From Romboutsia ilealis (lineage in GTDB: Bacteria; Bacillota; Clostridia; Peptostreptococcales; Peptostreptococcaceae), in the NCBI RefSeq assembly GCF_900015215.1, contig NZ_LN555523.1:1802381-1866380 (forward strand): 64,000 bases of DNA, in the 5' to 3' direction. Shown here in pieces: positions 44,224 to 54,521 of this stretch (position 1 is the first letter of the stretch; each line of letters opens with the position of its first letter). The notes under the pieces are model-generated. The model worked only from the letters and a program-made list of their open reading frames with translations, was not told where the DNA came from and made no database searches. The position numbers and the translations under genes were made by a program.

Positions 44224-45576
44224 TTATTTAAAGAAAGGAAGTCCGGGAAAACCGCCCCTTTTCTTCATACTTTTTTGAGATCCTGTAAACATCTTCATCA
44301 TCTTCTTCATTTCATTAAATTGTTTTATAAGCCTGTTTACATCTTGTACACTTGTACCACTACCTCTAGCTATTCTTTTCTTTCTAGAAGCATTTAATAT
44401 ACTTGGGTCTCTTCTTTCCTCTACTGTCATAGATTGAACAATTGCTTTCGTTCTTTTCATTTCTTTTCCATTTAGGTCTACATCTCCAAGTTGGTCTTTT
44501 ATATTACCCATACCTGGTATCATTCCTAATATTTTGTCTAGAGGACCCATATTTTGAATTTGTTCCATTTGCTCTAAGAAATCCTCAAAATCAAGATCTT
44601 GTTTCTTAATTTTTTGTTCTAATTCTTTAGCTTTATCTAAATCCATAGATTCTTGAGCTTTTTCTATTAGGCTTAAGATATCTCCCATGCCTAATATTCT
44701 AGATGCCATTCTATCTGGATGGAATGGTTCTAAGTCATCTAACTTTTCACCCATACCTATAAACTTTATAGGTTTTTGAGTTACAGCTCTTATAGAAAGT
44801 GCCGCCCCACCTCTAGTATCTCCATCTAGTTTTGTTAACACAACTCCATCAACACCAAGTGCATTATTGAAGCTTTCTGCAACATTTACTGCATCTTGTC
44901 CTGTCATCGAGTCAACTACTAAAAGAATTTCATGTGGCTTAACTTCAGATTTTATTGACTTTAACTCATCCATTAAAGTTTCATCTATATGAAGTCTACC
45001 TGCTGTATCTATAATAACTAAATCATGATTATTTTTCATGGCATGACTTAGTCCTGCTTTAGCTATATTTACTGGGCTTTCTTTATCACCCATATTAAAG
45101 ACTGGTATATCTAATTTTTCTCCAACAACTTGTAATTGTTTTATAGCTGCTGGTCTATATATATCACAGGCAATAAGAAGTGGTCTTTTACCTTGCTTTT
45201 TAAAGTAACCTCCAAGCTTTCCTGATGTAGTAGTTTTACCTGCTCCTTGAAGACCTACCATCATTATTATAGTTGGCGGTTTAGGAGATATCATAATTTT
45301 ACTAGATACATCACCCATTAAGCTTGTTAATTCTTCATTAACTATTTTTATTACATGTTGGCCTGGAGTTAAACTGCTCATAACCTCTTGTCCAACACAT
45401 CTTTCTTGAACTTTCTTTACGAAATCTTTAACTACTTTGAAGTTAACGTCAGCTTCTAAAAGAGCAAGTTTAACTTCTCTCATAGCATCTTTAACATCTT
45501 TTTCAGTAAGCTTTCCTTTTGATTTTAACTTACTAAGTGCTCCTTGTAGTTTATCTGATAATCCTTCAAATATCAT
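44224..45576 (-). CDS. ffh: Signal recognition particle protein Ffh
   Basis: The SRP GTPase that binds signal peptides and 4.5S RNA. The N domain is at 1-90; the G domain has [18 protein letters not shown] (G1), [16 protein letters not shown] (G3) and [15 protein letters not shown] (G4); the M domain (from about 300) has [20 protein letters not shown] and a methionine-rich helix (MKKMMKMF). Length 450 is standard. It overlaps ylxM by four bases (ATGA). FtsY, its receptor, is encoded just upstream. Confidence 0.97.
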   Translation of the reverse strand: MIFEGLSDKLQGALSKLKSKGKLTEKDVKDAMREVKLALLEADVNFKVVKDFVKKVQERCVGQEVMSSLTPGQHVIKIVNEELTSLMGDVSSKIMISPKPPTIIMMVGLQGAGKTTTSGKLGGYFKKQGKRPLLIACDIYRPAAIKQLQVVGEKLDIPVFNMGDKESPVNIAKAGLSHAMKNNHDLVIIDTAGRLHIDETLMDELKSIKSEVKPHEILLVVDSMTGQDAVNVAESFNNALGVDGVVLTKLDGDTRGGAALSIRAVTQKPIKFIGMGEKLDDLEPFHPDRMASRILGMGDILSLIEKAQESMDLDKAKELEQKIKKQDLDFEDFLEQMEQIQNMGPLDKILGMIPGMGNIKDQLGDVDLNGKEMKRTKAIVQSMTVEERRDPSILNASRKKRIARGSGTSVQDVNRLIKQFNEMKKMMKMFTGSQKSMKKRGGFPGLPFFK

Positions 45577-45941
45577 TTTAACATCTCCCTACATATATCT
45601 TCTATATTTTCTACTTTAGGGATTAAATTAGCACAATCTCTATTTTGCAATAAATCTTGCTTAATGTCAACAATTTTATCTATTATAGTTTTAGTGATTT
45701 TTTCCTGCTCTTGTATTTTTCTTACTAAATGTAATTTATTTTCATAATCCTTTAGTATTTTTTCAGAACGCTTTAATGCATCATATACACCTTGTCTTGA
45801 TACATTTAAATTTTCACTAATTTCACCTAGAGAATAATCTTCTTCATAATATAATGAAACTATTTCTCTTTGCTTATCAGTTAATAATTCTTTATATTGT
45901 TCAAATAGCAAGCCAATCTCAACCATTTTTTCTATATTCAT
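45573..45941 (-). CDS. ylxM: YlxM/p13 family putative DNA/RNA-binding protein
   Basis: A 122-residue sigma-factor-like helix-turn-helix protein that stimulates or binds the SRP components in Streptococcus. [40 protein letters not shown] and [20 protein letters not shown] show the region-4-like HTH. ATG 45939-45941 lies after GGAAGTG; the longer frame to 45989 adds a poor N-terminus. It overlaps ffh by four bases, the usual arrangement, so the two proteins are probably made together. Confidence 0.93.
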   Translation of the reverse strand: MNIEKMVEIGLLFEQYKELLTDKQREIVSLYYEEDYSLGEISENLNVSRQGVYDALKRSEKILKDYENKLHLVRKIQEQEKITKTIIDKIVDIKQDLLQNRDCANLIPKVENIEDICREMLK

Positions 45942-46037
45942 AATCACACTTCCATAATACATACTGTAAAGGTTATTTACTTTACACATTGTATTTTATA
46001 TCATATAGCACTTATTGTCAACATTTTATTTTAATTA

Positions 46038-47429
46038 CTAATTACTCCCAAATAATGCCTCAGAGAAGGCTTTAGCATCAAAGTCTTGTAAATCTTCTAC
46101 TTTTTCTCCAACGCCTATAAGCTTTACTGGAACATCAACTTCACTTTTAACTGCAAGTACAACTCCACCTTTTGCAGTTCCATCAAGCTTAGTTAAAACT
46201 ATACCTGTTATATCTGCTACTTCTTTAAATGTTTTTGCTTGTACTACTGCATTTTGTCCTGTAGTAGCATCAACTACTAATAATACTTCCTTGTTTGCTT
46301 CAGGAAATTCTCTATCTACTATTTTAAATACTTTTCCTAATTCATTCATAAGATTAGCTTTATTATGAAGTCTTCCTGCTGTATCACATATTAATAAATC
46401 TACTTTTCTAGCTTTAGCAGCTTTTATAGCATCAAATACAACAGCTCCAGGATCTGCACCTTCTTGATGTTTTATTATATCAACATTACTCCTTCCAGCC
46501 CAAACTTCTAATTGTTCTATTGCAGCCGCTCTAAATGTATCTCCTGCCGCTAGTAAAACTTTTTTACCTTCTTGCTTATACCTATTAGCTAACTTACCTA
46601 TAGTAGTTGTTTTTCCTACACCATTTACACCCACCATAAGTATTATAGTTGGAGACTTTTCTACATTTAATGTAGAGTTTTCGTTAGTTAATATCTCTTC
46701 TATTATATTTTTTAATTCTTCTTTAACTCCTACAGGCTCTGTTATTTTATTGTCTTTAATCTTATCTCTTAGTTTATCTATTATGTCCATAGTTGTGTTT
46801 ACACCAACATCAGCTGTTATTAGTATTTCTTCTAATTCTTCTAATAGTTCTTCATCTACTTTTGTATAAGATTTTAATACATCATCTATTTTATCCGTTA
46901 TACCTTGTTTAGCTTTAGTTAATCCTTGCTTTAATCTTTCAAATAAATTTACTTTCTTTTGAGGTTCTTCTTCAACTTCAATATTTTCTTCTTTGACATC
47001 TTCATATATAGTCACTTCTTCATCATATATTTTAGATTCTTCTGAATTTTTTATAGTTTCATTTATTTTTTCATCATTTAAAGTATCTTCAACTTTCTCT
47101 TCATTTAATTCTATTTCATCTTCAACTATATGATCTTCATCTGTTTTTTCAGATTTATTATGTAAATTTTCATTTTCAGTATCTTTTTCATTTATATTTT
47201 CTATTACTTCAGATACATAACTATTTTCTAAATCTTTAATTTCTTCATTTTCTATTTTCTCTTCAACACCTTCTTCAATTGCATCTTCCTTTGATACTAC
47301 TGTATCTTCTTGTTTACTTTCATCTGTATCATCATTGCCTTCAACAGTAATTTCTTGTTCTTTTACTACTTCATTTTCATTTAATTCTTCTTGTTTTTTC
47401 TTACCGAAATTAAATAACTTTTTAAACAC
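46038..47429 (-). CDS. ftsY: SRP receptor FtsY with long acidic N-terminus
   Basis: FtsY docks SRP at the membrane. The NG domain at about 165-463 has GVNGVGKTTTIGKLANRY (G1), LICDTAGRLHNKANLMNE (G3) and VLTKLDGTAKGGVVLAV (G4). Before it lie about 160 residues that are very acidic and Glu/Asn-rich (EENEIKDLENSYVSEVIEN and similar), longer than in most Firmicutes and more like the acidic A domain of E. coli FtsY. It starts with GTG after GGAGG. ylxM-ffh lie downstream at 97 bases; smc lies upstream with a terminator between. Confidence 0.95.
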   Translation of the reverse strand: MFKKLFNFGKKKQEELNENEVVKEQEITVEGNDDTDESKQEDTVVSKEDAIEEGVEEKIENEEIKDLENSYVSEVIENINEKDTENENLHNKSEKTDEDHIVEDEIELNEEKVEDTLNDEKINETIKNSEESKIYDEEVTIYEDVKEENIEVEEEPQKKVNLFERLKQGLTKAKQGITDKIDDVLKSYTKVDEELLEELEEILITADVGVNTTMDIIDKLRDKIKDNKITEPVGVKEELKNIIEEILTNENSTLNVEKSPTIILMVGVNGVGKTTTIGKLANRYKQEGKKVLLAAGDTFRAAAIEQLEVWAGRSNVDIIKHQEGADPGAVVFDAIKAAKARKVDLLICDTAGRLHNKANLMNELGKVFKIVDREFPEANKEVLLVVDATTGQNAVVQAKTFKEVADITGIVLTKLDGTAKGGVVLAVKSEVDVPVKLIGVGEKVEDLQDFDAKAFSEALFGSN

Positions 47430-47505
47430 TTATTTTCCTCCTAAAACTAGTATTATATTTAACACTATATAATTATATGTACATAATATAATATTTTATA
47501 TCTAT

Positions 47506-47541
47506 ATTTAATAAGTAGCTAGTATTAGCTACTTATTAAAT
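47506..47541 (-). terminator. Terminator after smc
   Basis: ATTTAATAAGTAGCTA / TAGCTACTTATTAAAT, a 16-bp stem with a four-base loop, lies directly after the smc stop codon. The U-tract is weak. Confidence 0.7.
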
Positions 47542-47542
47542 A

Positions 47543-50500
47543 TTATATAATATCTACAATTTCTTCTGCTTCTTTAAGTTTTAAACTTAATACTTTTGAT
47601 ATTGCTTTTTCTTGCATTGTTACCCCATATATATAGTCCGCAGCTTCCATAGTTCCTCTTCTATGAGTAACTGATATAAACTGAGTATCCTTAGATAACT
47701 CTTTTAAAAACTCTCCAAATCTAAATATATTTGCATCATCAAGCGGTGCTTCTATCTCATCTAATATGCAAAATGGAGTTGGCTTTGCAAGTATAATAGA
47801 AAATAGTATACTTATAGCAGTAAGCGCTTTTTCTCCCCCTGATAATAGATTTAAGTTTTTCATTTTCTTTCCTGGTGGTTGAGCTGTTATCTCTATGTCA
47901 CTTTCTAATATATTATTTTTATCTAAAATCTTTAATTCTCCATGACCACCACCAAATAATCTTTTATATACAAATTTAAAGTTTTCATTTATTTTATTAA
48001 AGTTAATTTCAAATTCCTTTTTCATATTTTCTTCTAGTTCATATATAAGCTTTTCTATAACTTCTATAGACTGTTCTAAATCTTTCTTTTGTTCACTATA
48101 GAAATCATGTCTTTCTTTTATATGTTCATATTCTTTTATGGAATCTAAATTTACATTTCCAAGATTTCTTATTTCTCTTCTCATGTTTTCAAGATATCTT
48201 TTATCTACATCTAGGCTATCATCTTTCATTTGTATAGCTTGGTCTAAAGTTATTTCATATTTTTCATATAAATTATTAATATGGTCTTCTTTATTAGATT
48301 TTAATCTATCTATTTTGCCTTCTACTTTAAATAAACTTTCTTTTAAATCAATATATTGTCTGTCTATATTTTTTAATTCTTTATTTAAACTTTCTAATTT
48401 TTCTTTTAAACTTTCTTTTGATAATTTTTTAGTTTCTAAACTTCTAGTATTATCTATTAATTGTTTATTTAAGCTTATTTTTTCTGTCTCTTCTATAACT
48501 ATATCTTCTTCTAATTTAGATGTTTCTATAGCTTTATCATTTAAAGATTTTTCTATTTGTAGATACTTATCTTCTAAAGCTTTACTTTCTTTACTAATTC
48601 TTTGTATATCTCTAATTATACTTTCATATATTTGATTATGCTTTACTAGGTTTAAGTTTAAATTATCAAATTTTAACTTATCATCTTCATATAAAGAGCT
48701 GTATTCTTTTAGCTCATTAGTTAAAATTTCTATTTGTGATTTATTTTCATCATGTTTAGTATCTATAGATAATATATCTTTTTTTATTAATTTAGATTTT
48801 TCTAATATATACTCTAAGTTAGAACCTAAGCCATCTTTTTCATTTTCTAACTTGTCAACACTTACTTTTAAAGATTTTATTTCCTCTTTAAACTTATTAA
48901 CCTCTGCATTTTCAATTATAAATTCTTTATCAAGATTAGTTATATCCATGCTTATTTGTTTTAAATTTTCTCTAGTGATATTTATATTACTATCAATTTC
49001 TTTTTTCTCTATATATAACTTATCAATTTCAACTTTTAATAGTTCTATTTTTTCTCTATATTCATTTATAAGCCTTTTTCTAGATAATATATTGCCACTT
49101 ACTCTTAAGCTTCCCCCAGTTAAAGATCCTCCTGGATTTAATATTTCTCCATCTAACGTTACTACCTTAAATTTATGATTATTTTCTTTAGCAAACTTTA
49201 TGGCATTATCTATATTATCTATTATTATAGTTCTACCAAGTATATTTTCTATTATATTTCTATACTTATCATCAAACTTTATCAAATCACTAGCTAGTCC
49301 TATGAAACTTGTCCCTACTTTTATATTTCTAGTATCTATCTTATTAGATTTAATTATATTCATAGGTAAAAATGTAACTCTACCTAAGTTATTCTTCTTT
49401 AAATAGTTTATAGCAAACTTAGCACTAGCCTCATCATTAGTTATTATATTTTGCATATAAGCACCTAATGCTGCTTCAATACTTTTTTCAAATTTAGAAG
49501 GAACCTCTATAATCTGACCAAGTGCTCCTTGTATTCCCTGTAAATTTTTATTTTTAAGAACTTCTTTTACACCTTTATTGAAGCCTTCATAATGATTTTC
49601 CATTTCAACATATATATTAAGCTTTGATTTATAATCATTTATGCTATATTTGCTATTTTGAATTTGCTTTTCTATATTATTACATTTATTTAATAATAGG
49701 TTTAAATCATTATTAGTTTTTACTTCATTATTTTTTAAATCCTTCATAGATTTAGTTTTATCTTCTAACTTTACTAAAGCTTTTGATACTTCTTCTTTAT
49801 TTTTATCTATCTTATATTTTATTTCCTTTATATCTAAATCAATAGTATCTTTTCTTAAATTTATATTTTCTATATTAGCATTTAAAGTTGAAAGTTTGCT
49901 TGTAGATTCTTGCTTATTAGTTAAAAGATTTACTATTTCGTCCTTTAATTTTTCTAAATTTTGATTGATATTTTCTATCTTTTCTCTACTATCTTTATTA
50001 TTAGATTCTATAGACTTTATATCTATATTTAACTCATTTATAACTTTTTCTTTTTCATCTTTTTGATTTATTAAATTTTCTAAGTTAATTTTGTCATTAT
50101 TTAGCTTTTCTTTTATATAAATAATCTCTTCTTTATTTCTGTGTATATCATTTTTACAATTTCTTATTTTTTCATTTATAAGATTAACCTGAGCATCTTT
50201 TTGTGATATTACAGATTTAATTGTATTTATATAATCTTGAGACTTATTTATTCCTTCATCAATATTTTCTATTTCCATATTAGTTTCTTCAAAAGCTTTG
50301 TCTAATGTACACTTTTGCTTTTGAATTTCATCAGATTGACTTCCTAATAAATCACTATGTTTATTTAATTCATCTAACTCTGCTTCTAATTCAACAACTT
50401 CTTTTATACAACTATTAACTTCTACTACTTTTAGTTTTTCACTAAGTTCTAAATACTTTACTGCTTTTTCTTGTTGTAAGAATAACGGCTTAAGTTGATT

Positions 50501-51097
50501 TTCTATTTCTATATATATATCGTCTATTCTTTCTAAGTTTTCCTTAGTATGTTTTAAATTCCTTTCTGCTTCTTGTTTTTTATATCTAAACTTAGATATA
50601 CCACAAGCTTCATCAAATACTTTTCTTCTATTAACAGGATTATTGCTAAGTATTTCATCAACCTTACCTTGTTCTACAATTGAATATCCATCCTTACCTA
50701 TACCTGTATCTAATAGTATTTCTTTTATATCTTTTAATCTACAACTTTTATTATTTAAGAAAAACTCACTTTCTCCAGTTCTATAAGCTCTTCTTTTTAT
50801 AGTAATTTCGCTAAATCCTAAATCTAATTTATTATCACTATTATCTAGCGTTATAGCTACTTCACAATAATTCATAGGCCTTTTAGTCTCTGTTCCCACA
50901 AATATTACATCTTCTAATTTATCTCCTCTAAGACTTTTAGCACTTTGTTCTCCTAGAACCCATCTAACAGCATCTGATATATTACTTTTCCCACTACCAT
51001 TTGGACCAACTATCGCTGTTATTCCTTCATTAAAAACTATCTCTGTCTTTGTAGGAAATGACTTAAATCCTTTTATTTCAAGCCTCTTTAAATACAA
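47543..51097 (-). CDS. smc: Chromosome segregation SMC protein
   Basis: Smc forms the arms of the condensin that organises and segregates chromosomes with ScpA and ScpB (encoded at 3.5-4.7 kb). The N-terminal head has KRLEIKGFKSFPTKTEIVF and Walker A VGPNGSGKSNISDAVRWVLG; long coiled coils follow, with a hinge around residues 510-650 (GIQGALGQIIEVP, GGSLTGGSLRVSG); the C-terminal head has LLSGGEKALTAISILFSIIL and Walker B FCILDEIEAPLDDANI. TTG 51095-51097 gives the usual start (YLKRLEIKGFKSF) and lies well after GGGAG; an ATG at 51101-51103 sits almost on that site. Confidence 0.96.
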   Translation of the reverse strand: MYLKRLEIKGFKSFPTKTEIVFNEGITAIVGPNGSGKSNISDAVRWVLGEQSAKSLRGDKLEDVIFVGTETKRPMNYCEVAITLDNSDNKLDLGFSEITIKRRAYRTGESEFFLNNKSCRLKDIKEILLDTGIGKDGYSIVEQGKVDEILSNNPVNRRKVFDEACGISKFRYKKQEAERNLKHTKENLERIDDIYIEIENQLKPLFLQQEKAVKYLELSEKLKVVEVNSCIKEVVELEAELDELNKHSDLLGSQSDEIQKQKCTLDKAFEETNMEIENIDEGINKSQDYINTIKSVISQKDAQVNLINEKIRNCKNDIHRNKEEIIYIKEKLNNDKINLENLINQKDEKEKVINELNIDIKSIESNNKDSREKIENINQNLEKLKDEIVNLLTNKQESTSKLSTLNANIENINLRKDTIDLDIKEIKYKIDKNKEEVSKALVKLEDKTKSMKDLKNNEVKTNNDLNLLLNKCNNIEKQIQNSKYSINDYKSKLNIYVEMENHYEGFNKGVKEVLKNKNLQGIQGALGQIIEVPSKFEKSIEAALGAYMQNIITNDEASAKFAINYLKKNNLGRVTFLPMNIIKSNKIDTRNIKVGTSFIGLASDLIKFDDKYRNIIENILGRTIIIDNIDNAIKFAKENNHKFKVVTLDGEILNPGGSLTGGSLRVSGNILSRKRLINEYREKIELLKVEIDKLYIEKKEIDSNINITRENLKQISMDITNLDKEFIIENAEVNKFKEEIKSLKVSVDKLENEKDGLGSNLEYILEKSKLIKKDILSIDTKHDENKSQIEILTNELKEYSSLYEDDKLKFDNLNLNLVKHNQIYESIIRDIQRISKESKALEDKYLQIEKSLNDKAIETSKLEEDIVIEETEKISLNKQLIDNTRSLETKKLSKESLKEKLESLNKELKNIDRQYIDLKESLFKVEGKIDRLKSNKEDHINNLYEKYEITLDQAIQMKDDSLDVDKRYLENMRREIRNLGNVNLDSIKEYEHIKERHDFYSEQKKDLEQSIEVIEKLIYELEENMKKEFEINFNKINENFKFVYKRLFGGGHGELKILDKNNILESDIEITAQPPGKKMKNLNLLSGGEKALTAISILFSIILAKPTPFCILDEIEAPLDDANIFRFGEFLKELSKDTQFISVTHRRGTMEAADYIYGVTMQEKAISKVLSLKLKEAEEIVDII

Positions 51098-51123
51098 CGT
51101 CATCTCTCCCTTCAATGCTAAAA

Positions 51124-52194
51124 CTAAAGGTTGTAAATTTTATATAAACTTTCATAAATATGATTCATGTTAGTTTTTATTTCAATTTTATCATCTAATA
51201 CAATCTCTAATGTATTTATATCTATGTTTTCTTCTTTAGTTTTTAATATTATGTTTAACTCATTTTTCATATAATTACTATTACTTTTTTTATTACCTAT
51301 TATCTTAGATACATTCTTCTTATTTGTCTTAACCAATATATTACTTTTAACCTTATTTCGTATAACAATAGATTCTAAGTAATCTTTAATCATTTCAGAT
51401 TCTACTAATTCCCTAAATGCCGGATGATAAGGTCCATCAAGTATGGCCTTCCCAAGTTGTATATCATCTGTCGCTTGAAGTCCTACTCTTATTACGTTTA
51501 TATTATTAACATAAAATAAAGCTAAAAGTTTCTTTACTATTTGTACACTTTCTTCTAATGTAAATGGACTATATTTTCTTTCATTTAATAAATTTTCAAG
51601 CCCTGTTTCTTTTACTACTAAAGTTGGATATATTCTTACACAATCAGGTTCCATTCCTATAAATTTTCTTGCAGTTTCTATGCATTTTTTTTCTGCATCA
51701 GATGGAAGACCTACCATCATTTGAAGTCCTAATTGTATACCATAATCCTTTATTAGTTTTGCACTTTTAAATACTTCCTCTGCATGATGACCTCTTATAC
51801 TATCTCTAAGTACATCTTCATCTAAAGATTGCACTCCAAGTTCAATTATACTAACTTTATACTCTTTTAGCATACTTAATATATCTTCATCTATACAATC
51901 TGGTCTTGTAGACATTCTTATATCATTTACCAGTCCTTTATCTACATATTCCTTAGCTACAGATAATAAGCTTCTTTGTATATCTATATCTATTGCAGTA
52001 AAACTTCCTCCAAAAAATGCTATTTCAACGCTAGCATCTTTATCTATAGTAGTTAAATATTCATCTACTATATTTTTTACATCTTCACTAGTTATATCTG
52101 TACTAACTCCTGTTATCTTCTTTTGATTACAAAATATACAGTCATGAGGACAACCTCTATGGGGCACAAATATAGGTATTATTCTTTTTTTCAT
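51124..52194 (-). CDS. Radical SAM protein, Elp3-like
   Basis: The Fe-S/SAM motif is in PHRGCPHDCIFCNQKKITG (CxxxCxxC). It continues with SVEIAFFGGSFTAIDIDIQR, MSTRPDCIDEDILSMLKEYK, VQSLDEDVLRDSIRGHHAEE and CVRIYPTLVVKETGLENLLN. This is an Elp3-like radical SAM (HemN/Elp3 barrel) without the C-terminal acetyltransferase domain of Elp3. The C-terminal 100 residues are variable. It lies between smc and rnc, a position I recall from other Clostridia. A tRNA-modifying role is possible but not shown. Confidence 0.85.
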   Translation of the reverse strand: MKKRIIPIFVPHRGCPHDCIFCNQKKITGVSTDITSEDVKNIVDEYLTTIDKDASVEIAFFGGSFTAIDIDIQRSLLSVAKEYVDKGLVNDIRMSTRPDCIDEDILSMLKEYKVSIIELGVQSLDEDVLRDSIRGHHAEEVFKSAKLIKDYGIQLGLQMMVGLPSDAEKKCIETARKFIGMEPDCVRIYPTLVVKETGLENLLNERKYSPFTLEESVQIVKKLLALFYVNNINVIRVGLQATDDIQLGKAILDGPYHPAFRELVESEMIKDYLESIVIRNKVKSNILVKTNKKNVSKIIGNKKSNSNYMKNELNIILKTKEENIDINTLEIVLDDKIEIKTNMNHIYESLYKIYNL

Positions 52195-52229
52195 TTATTA
52201 TCACCCTTTACTATAAACTCTGTCAAACT

Positions 52230-52931
52230 CTAATTCATATTATCTAATGCTTTTCTTGCCGCAACTTGTTCTGCTTCTTTTTTACTTTTACCTTCTCCGA
52301 ACCCTAATATCTTATTATCTATACCAACTTGCATAACAAATTTCTTATTATGATCTGGACCTTTTTCATCTATTAATTTATACCATATATTAACTTCACC
52401 TTTACTTTGTAAAACCTCTTGAAGATGAGTCTTATAATCTCTAAATATTTTTCCTTTTCTAGCATTTACGATTATATCTTTCATATATGTTAATATAAAT
52501 TTAGAAGCTTCTCTAAGTCCTCCGTCTAAATAAATTGCAGCTATAACTGCTTCAAAAGCATCAGCAAGAATAGATATTCGTTCTCTTCCTCCAGTTGCTT
52601 CTTCTCCTTTTCCAAGTAGCATATATTGTCCAAGTTTTATACTAATAGCTACTTCACTTAATGATTCTTCACACACTATATTAGCTCTTAACTTAGTAAG
52701 TTCTCCCTCAGGTAATTCTGTTTCTTTTTTAAATAAGTAATCACTTATAACTATACTAAGTATAGAGTCTCCTAAGAACTCTAGCCTTTCATTAAAGTTA
52801 TAATCTTTATTTTCATTAGAATATGAACTATGAGTAAGCGCTTCTAATATATATTCTTTATTATTAAATCTATATCCGATAATACTTTCAAATTGAACTA
52901 TACTGTCTAATATATTTTTGTTTAATTTCAT
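52230..52931 (-). CDS. rnc: Ribonuclease III
   Basis: RNase III cuts double-stranded RNA, including rRNA precursors. NERLEFLGDSILSIVISDYL is the catalytic signature (Glu and Asp), with ILADAFEAVIAAIYLDGGLR as the second acidic motif. The C-terminal dsRBD (YKTHLQEVLQSKGEVNIWYK, GFGEGKSKKEAEQVAARKAL) is complete. Length 233 is typical. Start follows CGGAGG. It lies ahead of the radical SAM gene and smc, an rnc-smc-ftsY order as in Bacillus. Confidence 0.96.
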   Translation of the reverse strand: MKLNKNILDSIVQFESIIGYRFNNKEYILEALTHSSYSNENKDYNFNERLEFLGDSILSIVISDYLFKKETELPEGELTKLRANIVCEESLSEVAISIKLGQYMLLGKGEEATGGRERISILADAFEAVIAAIYLDGGLREASKFILTYMKDIIVNARKGKIFRDYKTHLQEVLQSKGEVNIWYKLIDEKGPDHNKKFVMQVGIDNKILGFGEGKSKKEAEQVAARKALDNMN

Positions 52932-53253
52932 TATAATACCTCCGAATTAACTTTCCTAGCTTATAGTGTACTATTTTTCTAAAAGTATTGCAAAATAAAA
53001 TTCACTTTAAACTACATACTATAAAGTATTTTATATATATATTTACTTTTAAATAACTATATTTAGATTTAATATGCATTTTGCTTAAACCTGAGTATAT
53101 AAATTTAGCATAATAAAATTTTATTATAATTTAAACCTTACAACTTCATCTATATTTTTTATATCTATTTATGAAAAATACAGATTAAAGTTTCGCATTA
53201 TATGAAAATACCTATGAGGCTCTTATCTCATAGGCATATTAGCTTACATTTAA
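52932..53253. other. 322-bp intergenic region with a terminator
   Basis: CCTATGAG / CTCATAGG (53211-53234) forms a hairpin downstream of the zinc-ribbon gene, followed on the minus strand by U-rich sequence. The remainder, upstream of rnc, is AT-rich with no gene found. Confidence 0.6.
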
Positions 53254-53676
53254 TTATTCTTCACAGTCACAATCTGTACAACTATAATCATCGTCATCAT
53301 CAGAAGATAATATTATAGCTTTACAGTTCGGACAAATTACATCAACTTCGTCATCATATAATAACTCTTCATCTATTTCTACTAAGTCATTACAGTTTGG
53401 ACATTCCATTTCTATAAAACTAAGATCATCACAATCTTCATCTATTTCTTCATCATCATATATGTCATCTTCTATATCTGATAAATCTTCATCTATAGAC
53501 TCAACATATTCAGCTAAATCACATTGTTCTTCATCTAGTTCTACTATAGAGTCTGCAAAACTTTCTAATACATCTATTATCTTATGTATTATTTTTCCTT
53601 CCTTCGTTTCTTTTGATATATCTAACCCTTCAGCTAGACCTTTTAGATATGCTACTTCTTCATATAAATATTTCAT
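53254..53676 (-). CDS. Acidic zinc-ribbon protein of the CD1247 type
   Basis: The 140-residue product has a helical N-terminus (MKYLYEEVAYLKGLAEGLDI) that I remember as the CD1247 N-terminal domain in Peptostreptococcaceae, a very acidic linker (SIDEDLSDIEDDIYDDEEID), and two CxxC pairs (MECPNCNDLV, ICPNCKAII) that form a zinc ribbon. The end has CTDCDCEE. ATG 53674-53676 follows AAGGAGAG; the longer frame to 53742 adds a poorly coding start. The function is unknown; DNA or RNA-polymerase contacts are only a guess. Confidence 0.75.
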   Translation of the reverse strand: MKYLYEEVAYLKGLAEGLDISKETKEGKIIHKIIDVLESFADSIVELDEEQCDLAEYVESIDEDLSDIEDDIYDDEEIDEDCDDLSFIEMECPNCNDLVEIDEELLYDDEVDVICPNCKAIILSSDDDDDYSCTDCDCEE

Positions 53677-53707
53677 ATGTACCCCTCTCCTTCTTTTTAT
53701 ATAAATT

Positions 53708-53748
53708 AAAAGCCCGTACATCTTTATTATTAAGATATACAAGCTTTT
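53708..53748 (-). terminator. Terminator candidate after efp
   Basis: AAAAGC / GCTTTT outer arms and ATCTT / AAGAT inner arms form an interrupted hairpin after efp. A short U-run follows on the minus strand. Confidence 0.55.
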
Positions 53749-53761
53749 TATACGTAAAAAA

Positions 53762-54319
53762 CTAAACTCTTGATAAATATTCTCCAGTTCTAGTGTCTAT
53801 TTTTATTTTATCTCCTTGGTTTATGAATAAAGGAACTTGAACAACTGCTCCAGTTTCAACTGTAGCTGCTTTAGTTACATTACTTGCAGTATCTCCTTTT
53901 ATTCCTGGCTCAGTTTCTACTACTTCTAACTCTGCAAAGTTTGGAGCTTCAACTTGGAAAGCTTGTCCTTGATAGAATCTTATAGTAGCTACTTCATTTT
54001 CTTTTAAGAATTTTATAGCATCTTCAACTTGCTCATAGTTTAATGGTATTTGATCATATGTTTCTTCATCCATGAAGTAGTATAATTCACCATCATTGTA
54101 TAAGTATTGCATTTGTCTTGTATCTATATGAGCTTTAGGGAATTTATCACTTGGGTTGAAAGCTTCTTCTCTTATAGCTCCTGTCTTTAAGTTTTTGTAT
54201 TTAGTTCTAACGAAAGCTGCTCCTTTACCAGGCTTTACGTGTTGGAAGTCAACTATTAAACATGGTTGACCATCTTTTTCAAATGTTACACCTTTTCTGA
54301 AATCACTTGCATTTACCAT
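53762..54319 (-). CDS. efp: Elongation factor P
   Basis: EF-P rescues ribosomes stalled at polyproline. The N-terminal KOW-like domain has [20 protein letters not shown] and [20 protein letters not shown] with the lysine at the loop tip where modification would occur; two OB domains follow, ending [16 protein letters not shown]. Length 185 is normal. Start follows GGAGG. It is separated by 200 bases from aroQ upstream. Confidence 0.97.
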   Translation of the reverse strand: MVNASDFRKGVTFEKDGQPCLIVDFQHVKPGKGAAFVRTKYKNLKTGAIREEAFNPSDKFPKAHIDTRQMQYLYNDGELYYFMDEETYDQIPLNYEQVEDAIKFLKENEVATIRFYQGQAFQVEAPNFAELEVVETEPGIKGDTASNVTKAATVETGAVVQVPLFINQGDKIKIDTRTGEYLSRV

Positions 54320-54521
54320 TTTGTTCCTCCATATAAAAATAATTTTATTCTTCGATACTTAGGATTAATTTAATTATATTATTATTATAATCAAATTTCT
54401 AAATTTAATTTTAGGCAAATATTTCTCTAGATTACTAGTTTGCCAATATCTATCCTTTTATTATCGTATACTCTGTAAATTATATACTCTATTGTAATCT
54501 TGTCAAGTCAATTATAATTAT

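Noticed and set aside
48138..48635. 165-residue plus-strand ORF inside smc
   Set aside because: Antisense to coiled-coil coding sequence, which often leaves long open frames on the other strand.
54414..54444. GGCAAA/TTTGCC hairpin between aroQ and efp
   Set aside because: The stem is short and the U-tract poor; termination is possible but not supported well enough to list.
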